A stretch of 64,000 nt of DNA from Acidimicrobiia bacterium (GCA_022820925.1 JAJEEO010000007.1:1-64000), one strand, 5' to 3'; positions 1-9,823 are shown, numbered from the stretch's first letter. Notes: generated by a model not told the origin, from the letters alone. Numbers and translations: made by a program.

Positions 1-638
1 GCTGGGACTTCGGTCGCAACGGCTACAGCGACGTCACGCTGTGGGAGCACGTCTGGGACAGCTTCAGCCGCCTGGCCAAGGGGCTGTTCTGGGGGGTGGT
101 CCTCGGCGTGCCGATCGGTTTGGCCATGGGTCTGTCGAACCGCTGGCGCGGTGTCTTCGACCCTGTCGTGGAGCTGCTGCGGCCCATCCCCCCGCTGGCG
201 CTCATCCCCCTGTTCATCGTGTGGTTCGGCATCGGCGAGGAGGGCAAGGTCAACCTGCTGCTGTTCGCTGCGATCTGGATCATGGTGATTGCAGCCAGAT
301 CCGGCGTGCTCGCCGTCAACACCACCAAGGTGCACGCCGCATATTCGCTGGGCGCGTCCAAGGCCCAGGTGCTGCGGCACGTGATCCTGCCCAACGCGCT
401 GCCCGAGATCTTCACCGGGCTGCGGGTGGCCATCGGGGTGTGCTGGGGCACGCTCGTGGCTGCCGAGCTGCTCGGCGCCAGTTCGGGGCTCGGCTTCACC
501 ATCTTCAAGGCCCGGCAGTTCTTCCTGCTCGATCTCATGCTCTCGGCGGTCATCCTCATCAGCATCCTCGGGGTGACCATGGACGTGGCCATGCGCATGG
601 CCGAGAAGCGGCTGATCCCCTGGCGGGGCAAGGGTTGA
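1..638 (+). CDS. ABC importer permease, SsuC/TauC type (5' end outside window)
   Basis: Membrane permease subunit of a sulfonate/nitrate/taurine-class ABC importer. The frame is already open at base 3, so the start lies upstream of the window; it ends at TGA 636-638. Hydrophobic spans alternate with short loops, and the cytoplasmic EAA-type loop that docks on the ATPase is visible around 352-412 (ASKAQVLRHVILPNALPEIF). The stop codon overlaps the TTG start of the pta gene, so the two are probably co-transcribed. With pta and xsc following, a C2 sulfonate such as taurine is the most likely cargo; this is inferred from context, not from the permease itself. The binding protein and ATPase genes would be expected just upstream of the window. 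Confidence 0.9.
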   Translation, partial: WDFGRNGYSDVTLWEHVWDSFSRLAKGLFWGVVLGVPIGLAMGLSNRWRGVFDPVVELLRPIPPLALIPLFIVWFGIGEEGKVNLLLFAAIWIMVIAARSGVLAVNTTKVHAAYSLGASKAQVLRHVILPNALPEIFTGLRVAIGVCWGTLVAAELLGASSGLGFTIFKARQFFLLDLMLSAVILISILGVTMDVAMRMAEKRLIPWRGKG

Positions 639-1564
639 CAACCCCCGAGCCGGTCGCTGGCCGGGAACCTGTCGCCGAGTCGTGGCGACGCCAGGCACGA
701 GCGGCGCAGATGCGAGTGGTGCTCGCCGACGGGGCCGACGAGCGTGCCCGGGCCGCCGCCGCCCGCTTGGCTGCCGAGGAATTGGCCGACCCGGTGCTGC
801 TCGACGACGCTGCGAGTGCGTGCTCGCCGGCAGTGCGGGCCCGGGCTGAGGCATCGCCGTTTCGCGAGCGCATCGATCTCGACGACCCGCTCCACGTGGC
901 GGCGCTCATGGTGGCGGCCGGCGAGGCCGATGCCTGCGTCGGCGGTGCCAGCCGTGCGTCTGCCGACGTGGTGCGGGCGGCGCTGTTCTGCATCGGCCCG
1001 GCGCCGGGCATCAGCACCATCAGCTCCTGCTTCTTGATGGTGCTGGCCGACGGCACCCCGATCACCTACGGCGACTGCGGCGTGATCCCCGAGCCCGACG
1101 CCGAGCAGCTCGCCTCGATTGCCATGGCCACGGCGGCCACCCACACCCAGCTCACCGCCGAGACGCCGCGGGTGGCGATGCTGTCGTACTCCACCAAGGG
1201 CAGCGCCGAAGGTGCGGGGGTGGGTCGGGTGCGCGCTGCCACGCGGCTGGTGCGCGAGCGGATGGGCTCGCTGGCCATCGACGGCGAGCTGCAGTTCGAC
1301 GCCGCCTGGGATCGGGGGGTGGCCGCGGCCAAGGCCCCCGACTCGAATGTCGCGGGCCGGGCCAATGTGTTCATCTTCCCCGACCTCGATGCCGGCAACA
1401 TCGCCTACAAGATCACCGAGCGGCTGGCCGGCGCCCGGGCGTACGGACCGCTGCTGCAGGGGACGGCGCGGGTGATGCACGATCTGTCGCGCGGCTGCGA
1501 TGCGGACGACATCGTGTCGGTTGCGTTGATCGCAGCCTGCCAGGCCGCGCAGGACCGCCCGTAG
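635..1564 (+). CDS. pta: phosphate acetyltransferase
   Basis: Converts acetyl phosphate plus CoA to acetyl-CoA plus phosphate in the cytoplasm. In this neighbourhood it would consume the acetyl phosphate released by Xsc. The 309-residue product matches the length of single-domain Pta enzymes. It opens with the family-like segment MRVVLADGADERA (after a short basic helix), and has the conserved SxxSSCF-type stretch (ISTISSCFLMVLADG), SYSTKGSAEG, and a C-terminal NVFIFPDLDAGNIAYK segment, which is highly typical of Pta. The start is taken as TTG 635, overlapping the upstream stop (TTGA), because homology begins before the internal ATG at 710. The long open frame upstream of 635 only overlaps the permease out of frame and is not coding. 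Confidence 0.92.
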   Translation: MTTPEPVAGREPVAESWRRQARAAQMRVVLADGADERARAAAARLAAEELADPVLLDDAASACSPAVRARAEASPFRERIDLDDPLHVAALMVAAGEADACVGGASRASADVVRAALFCIGPAPGISTISSCFLMVLADGTPITYGDCGVIPEPDAEQLASIAMATAATHTQLTAETPRVAMLSYSTKGSAEGAGVGRVRAATRLVRERMGSLAIDGELQFDAAWDRGVAAAKAPDSNVAGRANVFIFPDLDAGNIAYKITERLAGARAYGPLLQGTARVMHDLSRGCDADDIVSVALIAACQAAQDRP

Positions 1565-1580
1565 CGTCCGGCTCCTCTAA

Positions 1581-1602
1581 CGGTTTAGATATAGCTGCTA
1601 AC
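1581..1602. promoter_or_regulatory. candidate operator upstream of the TetR gene
   Basis: An AT-rich patch in otherwise GC-rich DNA carries CGGTTTAGATATAGCTGCTAAC, spread over 1581-1602, with TTAG/CTAA arms. The element AGCTnnTAAC resembles the AGCTCTAAC at the xsc promoter (2357-2366). It could be the autoregulatory site of the adjacent TetR protein. The similarity is short, so this is weak evidence. Confidence 0.3.
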
Positions 1603-1665
1603 TTCCGCGTGAGAGCGCCGTGCAATCGGCCTCGGCAGCGGCACAGCGACAGGAAGCGGGGCGAC

Positions 1666-2289
1666 ATGGCCGGACGCAATGGGGACCGCTCCACAGCCCG
1701 CCGGCCGCTGGACCGCGGCAAGGTGGTCGCGGCCGCCGCAGAGATCGCCGATGCCGAGGGGCTCGACAAGATGACCCTGACACGGGTCGCCGCCGAGCTG
1801 GGCGTGCGCCAGCCGGCCCTCTATCGCCACATCGACGGGTACGACGATCTGCTGCGCAGCCTCAGCCTGCAGGGCCGCGAGATCCTCGCCCAGCGGCTGA
1901 CCGACGCCGCGGTCGGCCTGTCGGGCGACGACTCGGTCGCCGCGGTGGGCCACGCCTGGCGGGCCATGGTGCGAGACCATCCCGGCATCTACGCCGCCAC
2001 CGACCGCTACCCGTGCGCCGGCGATGCCGAGCTGGAGGCCGCGGTGGAGCGGGTGCTCGCCGTGCTCGGGCAGACCCTGCGGGGCTACGACCTCAGCCCC
2101 GAAGACCGGGTGCACGCAGCCCGCACGATGCGCAGCGCATTCCACGGATTCAGCCACCTTGAGTCGGGCGACGGCCACCCCCTGCCGCACGACCCCGAGG
2201 ACACCTTCGAGCACCTGGTCCAGCTGCTGTGCGCAGGCATCCACCGGCTCTCGCGCACCCCTGCGGGTGCCTCGAAGGGCGGGGGATAA
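1666..2289 (+). CDS. TetR family transcriptional regulator
   Basis: Ligand-responsive DNA-binding repressor of 207 residues. The N-terminal helix-turn-helix is clear (residues about 20-65: AAEIADAEGLDKMTLTRVAA followed by ELGVRQPALYRHI), and the C-terminal part is a helical ligand-binding domain of the WHG/TetR_C_33 kind. ATG 1666 is chosen because AGGAAGCGGGG lies just upstream; the frame is open further upstream but without a ribosome site. It stands between pta and xsc on the same strand, so a role as regulator of the sulfoacetaldehyde pathway is the simplest guess. Its ligand is unknown. Confidence 0.88.
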   Translation: MAGRNGDRSTARRPLDRGKVVAAAAEIADAEGLDKMTLTRVAAELGVRQPALYRHIDGYDDLLRSLSLQGREILAQRLTDAAVGLSGDDSVAAVGHAWRAMVRDHPGIYAATDRYPCAGDAELEAAVERVLAVLGQTLRGYDLSPEDRVHAARTMRSAFHGFSHLESGDGHPLPHDPEDTFEHLVQLLCAGIHRLSRTPAGASKGGG

Positions 2290-2331
2290 TTCAGCTGTCC
2301 ACTCGCTGTGCCGACCTGCGTGCGACTTCTG

Positions 2332-2366
2332 TTCGACGCCTTCCGCTATCGGTTATAAGCTCTAAC
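2332..2366 (+). promoter_or_regulatory. candidate promoter and operator of xsc
   Basis: TTCGAC at 2332-2337 and TATAAG at 2354-2359, 16 bases apart, look like a sigma-70 type promoter. The -10 lies inside the imperfect palindrome GTTATAAGCTCTAAC (2352-2366), whose outer arms GTTA/TAAC are symmetrical. A repressor bound here would block xsc. The neighbouring TetR protein is the obvious candidate. Confidence 0.4.
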
Positions 2367-2422
2367 ACGGCGGCGGGGTGGGCGTCGATCAGTCGGGATT
2401 TCGTTCAACGAAGGGTGAAGAC

Positions 2423-4189
2423 ATGACCCGCATGACCCCCAGCGAAGCGTTCGTCGAGACGATGGCGGCCCACGGGGTCGACACCATCTTCGGCATCATG
2501 GGCAGCGCGTTCATGGACGCCATGGACATCTTCGAGCCGGCCGGCATCGAGCTGGTGCCGGTGGTGCACGAGCAGGGCGCCGCCCACATGGCCGACGGCT
2601 TCAGCCGCGTCAGCGGCCGCCACGGCGTGGTGATCGGCCAGAACGGGCCGGGCATCTCCAACTGCGTGACTGCGGTCGCCGCTGCGTTCTGGGCGCACAG
2701 CCCGGTGGTCGTCATCACACCCGAGACCGGCACGATGGGCATCGGCCTGGGCGGCTTCCAGGAGGCCAACCAGCTCCCGATGTTCGAGGAGTTCACCAAG
2801 TACCAGGGTCACGTCAACAACGAGCACCGCATGGCCGAGCTGACCGGCCGGTGCTTCGACCGGGCGCTGTCGGAGATGGGGCCGACGCAGCTCAACATTC
2901 CGAGGGATCGCTTCTACGGCGACATCGACGTGGAGATTCCCCAGCCGCAGATTGTCGATCGGGGCCCCGGCGGCGAGCGCACCTTGAATGAGGCCGCCGA
3001 GCTGCTGGCCGGTGCCGAATTCCCGGTGATGATCTCCGGCGGCGGCGTGGTGATGGGCGACGCCATGGCCGAGGCGATTGCGCTGGCTGAGCGGCTGGGC
3101 TGCCCGGTGGTCAACAGCTACCTGCACAACGACTCGTTCCCGGCGTCGCACCCGCAGTGGTGCGGGCCGCTGGGGTACCAGGGATCGAAGGCGGCGATGC
3201 GGCTGATCTCACGGGCCGACGTGGTGCTGGCGCTGGGCACCCGGCTCGGGCCGTTCGGCACGCTGCCCCAGCACGGGCTGGAGTACTGGCCCGATGACGC
3301 CAAGATCATCCAGGTGGATGCCGACGCCACAATGCTCGGCTTGGTCAAGCGCATCGACGTGGGTATCTGCGGTGATGCGGGGGCGGCGGCCGTGGCGCTC
3401 ACCCAGCGATTGGCTGGCCGCGAGCTGGTGTGCGATGCCACCCGTGCGCAGCGGGCCGCGGAGATCGCAGCCGACAAGGCCGACTGGGAAGCAGAGCTGG
3501 ACGACTGGATTCACGAAACCGACGACTTCAGCGTCGACATGATCAAGCAGGCGGCGGAGGAGAGCTACAACTGGATGCATCCGCGCCAGGTGCTGCGCGA
3601 GCTCGAGAACGCCATGCCCGAGCGGGTGATGGTGTCGACCGACATCGGCAACATCAACTCAGTGGCCAACAGCTACCTGCGCTTCGAAGAGCCACGATCG
3701 TTCCTTGCCCCGATGAGCTGGGGCAACTGCGGTTATGCGCTGCCCACGATGATCGGGGCCAAGAAGGCGGCCCCGGATCGGCCGGCGGTGGCGTACGCGG
3801 GCGACGGGGCGTGGGCCATGAGCATGGTGGAGATCATGACGGCAGTGCGCCACAACATCCCGGTGACCGCGGTGGTGTTCCACAACCGCCAATGGGGCGC
3901 GGAGAAGAAGAACCAGGTCGACTTCTACGGTCGCCGGTTCGTGGCCGGCGAGCTGGACGGCGGCGAGAACTGGTCGGAGGTGGCCCAGGCCATGGGCGCC
4001 GAGGGCGTGCGCGTCAACCAGCTCGAAGACGTCGGCCCGGCGCTGGAGCGGGCCATCGACGCCCAGATGAACGGCGGCCGCACCACGGTGATCGAAGCCA
4101 TGTGCACGATGGAGCTGGGCGATCCGTTCCGCAAGGATGCGCTCAAGCGCCCGATCCGCTTCCTGGACAAGTACGGCGAATACACCTGA
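2423..4189 (+). CDS. xsc: sulfoacetaldehyde acetyltransferase (ThDP enzyme)
   Basis: Thiamine-diphosphate enzyme that cleaves sulfoacetaldehyde with phosphate to acetyl phosphate and sulfite, the desulfonating step of taurine and related C2-sulfonate catabolism. The 588-residue protein has the three-domain acetolactate-synthase architecture. The catalytic Glu lies in VVHEQGAAHMADGFSRVSGR near residue 50, and the ThDP motif GDGAWAMSMVEIMTAVRHN near 467. The N-terminus SEAFVETMAAHGVDTIFGIM and the stretch TGTMGIGLGGFQEANQLPMF are characteristic of Xsc rather than of acetohydroxyacid synthases. ATG 2423 is preceded by GAAGGGTGAAG, making it a better start than the in-frame ATG at 2378. The nearby pta supplies the next enzyme. 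Sulfite disposal genes are not in the window. Confidence 0.95.
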   Translation: MTRMTPSEAFVETMAAHGVDTIFGIMGSAFMDAMDIFEPAGIELVPVVHEQGAAHMADGFSRVSGRHGVVIGQNGPGISNCVTAVAAAFWAHSPVVVITPETGTMGIGLGGFQEANQLPMFEEFTKYQGHVNNEHRMAELTGRCFDRALSEMGPTQLNIPRDRFYGDIDVEIPQPQIVDRGPGGERTLNEAAELLAGAEFPVMISGGGVVMGDAMAEAIALAERLGCPVVNSYLHNDSFPASHPQWCGPLGYQGSKAAMRLISRADVVLALGTRLGPFGTLPQHGLEYWPDDAKIIQVDADATMLGLVKRIDVGICGDAGAAAVALTQRLAGRELVCDATRAQRAAEIAADKADWEAELDDWIHETDDFSVDMIKQAAEESYNWMHPRQVLRELENAMPERVMVSTDIGNINSVANSYLRFEEPRSFLAPMSWGNCGYALPTMIGAKKAAPDRPAVAYAGDGAWAMSMVEIMTAVRHNIPVTAVVFHNRQWGAEKKNQVDFYGRRFVAGELDGGENWSEVAQAMGAEGVRVNQLEDVGPALERAIDAQMNGGRTTVIEAMCTMELGDPFRKDALKRPIRFLDKYGEYT

Positions 4190-4193
4190 TCCC

Positions 4194-4946
4194 GTGCCCG
4201 TCCGCAGGTTTGCGGTGGCGTGCGGGCTGGTGCTGGCGGCGGTGCTGGCCGCCGGATGCGTCGAGGCCGCGTGGGATGTCGAGATAGGAGAGGACGGCTC
4301 GGGCTCGTTCGAGTGGCGCTACACCTTCGACGATGCCGCCGTGCCGTTCGAGGCCGAAGGCGACGGCGGCGGCGACGTGACGCCGCATGCGGCGTGCGAG
4401 CGGTTTCTCAGGCGGTTCGACGGCGCCGGTCCGGTGCGACCGCACGTCGCCGCTGTCACAACGCGTGTCGAGGCCCTTCACAGCGACGGCGTGTGCAGCT
4501 ACGCCGCGAGCATCACGTGGTCTGCGGACGAGTCCGAGGATGTCCTGTCGTCGCTCGCGCTGAATCAGGGTCCGGAGATCCGGCGCATCACCGGCGGCGG
4601 GTGGAGCTTCGACTTCGAGACTCGATTCGTCGATGAGTACCTGGCTGCCGGCGGACCGCTGTTCGAAGCGGTCGGGGAGCTGCATCCGACGTTCACGCTG
4701 TCGCTGACGCTGCCCGGCACGCTGGTCGAGAGCAACGCCGACACCACCGACGGATCGACCCATGTCTGGGTCATCGACTTGGCCGAATTCGAGGGCATCC
4801 CCAAGGTGCTCCACGCCGAGTCGGCAACAGCCGGCGGCGGGTTCCTGCCCCAGGTGATCGGGATTGCCCTGTTCGCGATCGTGCTCGCGCTCGCCGTGCG
4901 CTACCGCCTGTACAAGCGCCGCCGAGCCCGAGCCGCTCGCTGGTAG
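4194..4946 (+). CDS. LppM-like lipoprotein with C-terminal membrane anchor
   Basis: Secreted lipoprotein of about 250 residues and unknown biochemical role. A signal peptide of about 20 residues ends in the lipobox LAAGC. The body is a beta-rich domain beginning WDVEIGEDGSGSFEWRYTF, similar in layout to actinobacterial LppM/DUF3153 proteins. A single C-terminal transmembrane helix (about residues 220-240) is followed by a basic tail YKRRRARAARW. The start is placed at GTG 4194, five bases after the xsc stop, because the signal peptide begins there; the frame open upstream overlaps xsc. It may simply be co-transcribed with xsc. No catalytic motif was recognised. Confidence 0.72.
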   Translation: MPVRRFAVACGLVLAAVLAAGCVEAAWDVEIGEDGSGSFEWRYTFDDAAVPFEAEGDGGGDVTPHAACERFLRRFDGAGPVRPHVAAVTTRVEALHSDGVCSYAASITWSADESEDVLSSLALNQGPEIRRITGGGWSFDFETRFVDEYLAAGGPLFEAVGELHPTFTLSLTLPGTLVESNADTTDGSTHVWVIDLAEFEGIPKVLHAESATAGGGFLPQVIGIALFAIVLALAVRYRLYKRRRARAARW

Positions 4947-5015
4947 TTGCCGCAGCGGCCCGGACTGGCCGCCGGCGCGGTGGGCCGTCCGAGAGCCGGA
5001 TCGGTTGTCACCGGC

Positions 5016-6977
5016 CTAGCAGTCGCTGGGAGCAGCCAAGCGGTAGCCGATCCCGTGCTCGGTGAAGATGTACACCGGCTCTGCGGCGTTGTCGCCGAGC
5101 TTCGCCCGCAGCTTCCGCACGGCTGCCCGTATGCGGTCGGAGTGGCGCGAATCCGAGAGGCCCCAGACCTTCTGCAGGAGGACTTCGGTGGTCACCACCC
5201 CTCCAGCGTTGGCTGAAAGCACGCGCAGCACATCGAACTCGGTGGCGGTGAGGGTGACCGCCCGGCTGGCCAAGCTCACGTGGCGCCGTGCGAAGTCGAC
5301 GCTGAGGTCGCCTCGCCGGTAGGTCTGGGGCCCCGAGCGCCCGCGCAGCGCGGCTTGGACCCGCGCGACGAGCTCGATGGCCGAGAACGGCTTGACGATG
5401 TAGTCGGCCGCTCCGCTGTGGAGTGCCCGTGCGATCGTCTCGTCCCTGCCGTAACCGGAGACGAAGATGACCGGCACGTCAGCGAGCTCGGGGGTGTTGT
5501 TCATGAGCTCGATGCCGTCAGCGTCGGGGAGCATGAGGTCGAGCAGAACAAGGTCGGGCCTGTGGGCCCGGACGAGCTGGGCGAGCTGGTGCGGGTCCCC
5601 CGCAGTCCGCGGTGCGTAGCCGCCCGCCGACAGAGCATCTCGCATTATGTGCAGGGCGTGCGGGTCATCATCGATGATCAGGATCGATGTCTCCGCCTCC
5701 AGGGCTTCGGTCGTGCGTGGCTTGGCGGCCACGGGGACTGATTCGCTGGAGACGGCCGGAATCGTGAACGTGAAGCGCGCGCCATGACCCGCTCCGTCGC
5801 TGTGGGCTTCGATCCGGCCACCGTGGGCTTCCACCAGACCCTTGCAAATGGCGAGGCCCAATCCGGTGCCCTCCGCAAGGCGGGAGCGTCGCTCGAACAG
5901 GTGCGACAGCCGCTCTGGCGCGATTCCCTCGCCCTTGTCCGAAACCGAGATCGCGATGAAGCCGTTCTCGTGGACCGCTTCGATCCCGATCGGGGAAGAC
6001 GCCGAACTGTGCCGGGCGGAGTTCGCCAGCAGGTTGTTCAGCACCTGCGTGGTGCGCTCGGGGTCGGCCAAGGCTCGCGGCAGCGTCGGCGGGAGATCGA
6101 TGATGACGGGGTTGGGTCCGCCCCCGCTCAGGAAATTGTTACGAGCCGCATCGACCAACTCGACCACGCTTGAGGGCTGGGGAGCGACGGTGAGCGTGCC
6201 CGCATCGATGCTCCCTGCGTCCAGCAGGTTGGTGATGAGGCTGCGCATGTGGTCGGCCTGCCCGTCGATGATGCGGAAGAACTGGAGCAGTTCGGCTTGA
6301 GGCGGCGCCGGTGCCGCGCCGAGCGCAGTCGATGCGGAGCCCTTGATCGACGTCAGCGGTGCGCGCAGCTCATGGCTCACCATCTCGAGGAACTCCGCCC
6401 GCTGCCGTTCCAGTGCTTCGAGGTCCGCGCGGGCTCGCTCGACAGCGGTGTGCGTTCGCGCGTTCGCGATCGCGGTCGCCGCCTGGGACGCGAAGAGCAC
6501 GAGTATCTCCTCGTCATCGCTGGTGAATTCCCGTCCGTCCTGCTTGTCGCCCAGAAAGAAGAAGGCGGGGTACTCGCCCTGGTACAGCATCGGCGTGCCC
6601 TGCAGGGTGGTGGAACCGCCAGGAATCGGGGACAAGCCGAGCGATCGGATGTACTCGGGCAGGTCCGCAATCCGCAGCGGTGCGGAGACGCGCCGCACGT
6701 GGTCGAAGAACCGCGGGCCGTCCGGCCATTCCAGCAGCTGCCGGCGCCGCTTGGCCGAGAAACCTCCCGTGACCAGGTCCTGGACCGCTCCCTGCGCATC
6801 GACCGTCGTCATGACACTGAGGCGAGCGCCGGTCAGCTCGCGGGCGCTGGCCTCCGCATCCTTGAGCACCGTGGCGACGTCGAGGCTCTGATTGATGCGC
6901 AGGATCGCTGTGCTCAAGCGCGACATGCGGCTGCGGGACGCACACTCGCCAGATGGCGCTGCGTCATTGCCGGTCAA
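5016..6977 (-). CDS. one-polypeptide two-component system: GAF - histidine kinase - receiver - winged helix
   Basis: A 653-residue protein carrying a complete signalling pathway. Residues about 20-185 form a GAF-like sensor. The H-box with phospho-accepting His202 lies in EMVSHELRAPLTSIKG. The ATPase domain follows, with an N-box near 313 (VLNNLLANSARH) and a G-box at DKGEG 347-351. A receiver domain (about 431-545) has acidic DDD, phosphorylatable Asp480 and Lys529. The C-terminus (555-650) is an OmpR/PhoB winged helix. No transmembrane helix is seen, so a cytoplasmic signal is likely. TTG 6977 is preceded by AGGAG at 7-base spacing, which supports it over the in-frame ATG at 6926. It is divergent from the betaine-type ABC importer and is its probable regulator. 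Kinases that carry their own DNA-binding output are uncommon outside Bacteroidetes hybrid systems. Confidence 0.92.
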   Translation of the reverse strand: MTGNDAAPSGECASRSRMSRLSTAILRINQSLDVATVLKDAEASARELTGARLSVMTTVDAQGAVQDLVTGGFSAKRRRQLLEWPDGPRFFDHVRRVSAPLRIADLPEYIRSLGLSPIPGGSTTLQGTPMLYQGEYPAFFFLGDKQDGREFTSDDEEILVLFASQAATAIANARTHTAVERARADLEALERQRAEFLEMVSHELRAPLTSIKGSASTALGAAPAPPQAELLQFFRIIDGQADHMRSLITNLLDAGSIDAGTLTVAPQPSSVVELVDAARNNFLSGGGPNPVIIDLPPTLPRALADPERTTQVLNNLLANSARHSSASSPIGIEAVHENGFIAISVSDKGEGIAPERLSHLFERRSRLAEGTGLGLAICKGLVEAHGGRIEAHSDGAGHGARFTFTIPAVSSESVPVAAKPRTTEALEAETSILIIDDDPHALHIMRDALSAGGYAPRTAGDPHQLAQLVRAHRPDLVLLDLMLPDADGIELMNNTPELADVPVIFVSGYGRDETIARALHSGAADYIVKPFSAIELVARVQAALRGRSGPQTYRRGDLSVDFARRHVSLASRAVTLTATEFDVLRVLSANAGGVVTTEVLLQKVWGLSDSRHSDRIRAAVRKLRAKLGDNAAEPVYIFTEHGIGYRLAAPSDC

Positions 6978-7022
6978 TGTTGCACTCCTGAGGCAGCGTC
7001 GGTCCCATAGTGACCTCTGTAG

Positions 7023-7034
7023 TTGTAGCTACAA
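7023..7034. promoter_or_regulatory. perfect 12-base palindrome
   Basis: TTGTAGCTACAA is fully self-complementary and lies 46 bases upstream of the TTG start of the hybrid kinase. The position suits an operator or autoregulatory site. No known regulator is assigned. Confidence 0.45.
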
Positions 7035-7281
7035 GCTTCTCACAGATAGATGCTCATCGGTGTTCACACTATGAGCACAATGGTACGCATTTCTCTCACA
7101 AATTCTGCTCGAATCTGCCACGCCGAGTGTGAGACCAGTGCTCGCTGGCGCATGTCGCACACGCACGATGTCGGCAAGCACTGCGGCGCTGACCACGGCC
7201 GTCGACCCGGCTGACATCCCTTATATGCAGGGTTTTTCGCAAAGAAGCCTGCAGATTCGTTGCCGAGTTGAGCATAAGAAA

Positions 7282-7329
7282 GTCACGTTTTGGTCACATA
7301 GTTTGGCAATACAATCACGATCCAGTCAC
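7282..7329. promoter_or_regulatory. two composite direct-repeat boxes, 11-base phased
   Basis: GTCAC-like units start at 7282, 7293, 7314 (ATCAC) and 7325. Within each pair the spacing is 11 bases, and the two pairs are 32 bases apart (about three helical turns). The shared composite is RTCACG-N5-GTCACA. Tandem repeats with 11-base spacing are the usual target of OmpR/PhoB-type winged-helix regulators, and the adjacent hybrid kinase carries exactly that output domain. Confidence 0.55.
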
Positions 7330-7412
7330 AAACAATTGTCCCTGCCGCATATCGGCTTCAATCTGCCGAATGCCTGTGACATTTGGCTCTGATAATGAGG
7401 CTTGTGGCGTGA

Positions 7413-8636
<1,224 letters not shown>

Positions 8637-8776
8637 AGGCAGTCTCGAATAGATCGAACCTCCCTCCCGTGAGGCAGCCGGCGGGGAAGGGCACCGCGTT
8701 CTCGGATCCGTGCAATCCGTGAGCGTCGCTCTTCCCCGTCGGCCGGCCCATGCCCCCCGACGCGGAAGGTGCGGCA

Positions 8777-9823
8777 GTGAGCAGTGATGCGGTGATCTCG
8801 TGCCGCGGCGTGTGGAAGCTGTACGGCCCCGATCCGGAGAGATTCCTCGAGCGGCACGACGGGACGCCGGCGATCGAGGCGGTCAAGGAGGCGGGCTACA
8901 TCCCCGCAGTCGTGGACGCCAGTCTCGAGGTGATGCCCGGGGAAATCCTGGTGCTGATGGGCCTCAGCGGCTCGGGCAAGTCGACGCTGGTGCGCTGCCT
9001 GTCACGCCTGATCGAGCCGACCGCCGGGTCCATTCACTTCGCCGGCATCGACCTGCTCGCGGCCTCGCACCGCGAGCTGATCGACCTGCGCCGCCATCGG
9101 ATGGGCATGGTGTTCCAGCACTTCGCCCTGTTTCCCCATCGCACGGTGGCCGAGAACATCACCTTTCCCCTCGAGGTGCAGGGCGTGGACAGCGCAACCC
9201 GGCGGGCCCGAGGGGAGGAGATCCTCGCGCTCGTGGGCCTCGAAGGCCGCGGCGGCTACTACCCGCGTGAGCTCTCGGGCGGCCAGCAGCAGCGGGTCGG
9301 CATCGGCCGGTCGCTCGCCGTGGAGCCCGACGTGTGGTTCCTCGACGAGCCGTTCTCCGCGCTCGACCCGCTCATCCGGCGCGAGATGCAGGACGAGTTC
9401 CTGCGCCTGCAGGCGGTGCTCCACAAGACCATCGTCTTCATCACCCACGACTTCAGCGAGGCAATCCGTCTCGCTGATCGCATCGCCATTCTCTATGAAG
9501 GCCAGATCGTTCAGCTCGGCCGCGCCGAGGACTTGGTGACCCAGCCGGCCACCGACTACGTGCGTGCCTTCGCCCGCGACGTCCAACGAGACCGCATCCT
9601 CACCGCCCGCAGCGTGATGGGCGGGCCTGCTGAAGCTGCGCCCGACGCGGCGACGGTGCCGGCTGATGCGATCCTGCGCGACATCGCAGCGAGCGTGCTG
9701 AGCGCGCCGGAGAAACTCCGGGTCGTCGACGCCGACGGCACGACGGTGGGCAGCCTGAGCCGAGATGACGTGATCGACGCCATCTGGAGCACCGACGCGT
9801 CCGAGGTCGGCGACGCAGTCTGA
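8777..9823 (+). CDS. ABC importer ATPase, ProV/OpuAA type
   Basis: ATP-hydrolysing subunit of the betaine-type importer. Walker A is GLSGSGKST, the Q-loop falls in MVFQHFALFPHRTVAENI, the signature is LSGGQQQRV, Walker B is VWFLDEPFSALD, and the switch histidine is in IVFITHDFSEA. The long N-terminal segment before Walker A and the C-terminal extension (about 80 residues, ending in a CBS-like VDADGTTVGSLSRDDVIDAI stretch) are typical of ProV rather than of generic importers, and suggest osmotic or ligand gating. GTG 8777 with GGAAGG seven bases upstream is preferred to the ATG at 8750, which has no ribosome site. Its stop overlaps the permease start by one base (TGATG). Confidence 0.92.
   Translation: MSSDAVISCRGVWKLYGPDPERFLERHDGTPAIEAVKEAGYIPAVVDASLEVMPGEILVLMGLSGSGKSTLVRCLSRLIEPTAGSIHFAGIDLLAASHRELIDLRRHRMGMVFQHFALFPHRTVAENITFPLEVQGVDSATRRARGEEILALVGLEGRGGYYPRELSGGQQQRVGIGRSLAVEPDVWFLDEPFSALDPLIRREMQDEFLRLQAVLHKTIVFITHDFSEAIRLADRIAILYEGQIVQLGRAEDLVTQPATDYVRAFARDVQRDRILTARSVMGGPAEAAPDAATVPADAILRDIAASVLSAPEKLRVVDADGTTVGSLSRDDVIDAIWSTDASEVGDAV

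Noticed and set aside
41-634. Upstream extension of pta to an ATG at 41
   Set aside because: The extra 198 codons overlap the permease in another frame and have no family resemblance; TTG 635 overlaps the permease stop.
23-1480. Long minus-strand open frame opposite permease and pta
   Set aside because: Arg/His/Gly-rich shadow typical of high-GC DNA; the plus strand carries recognised proteins.
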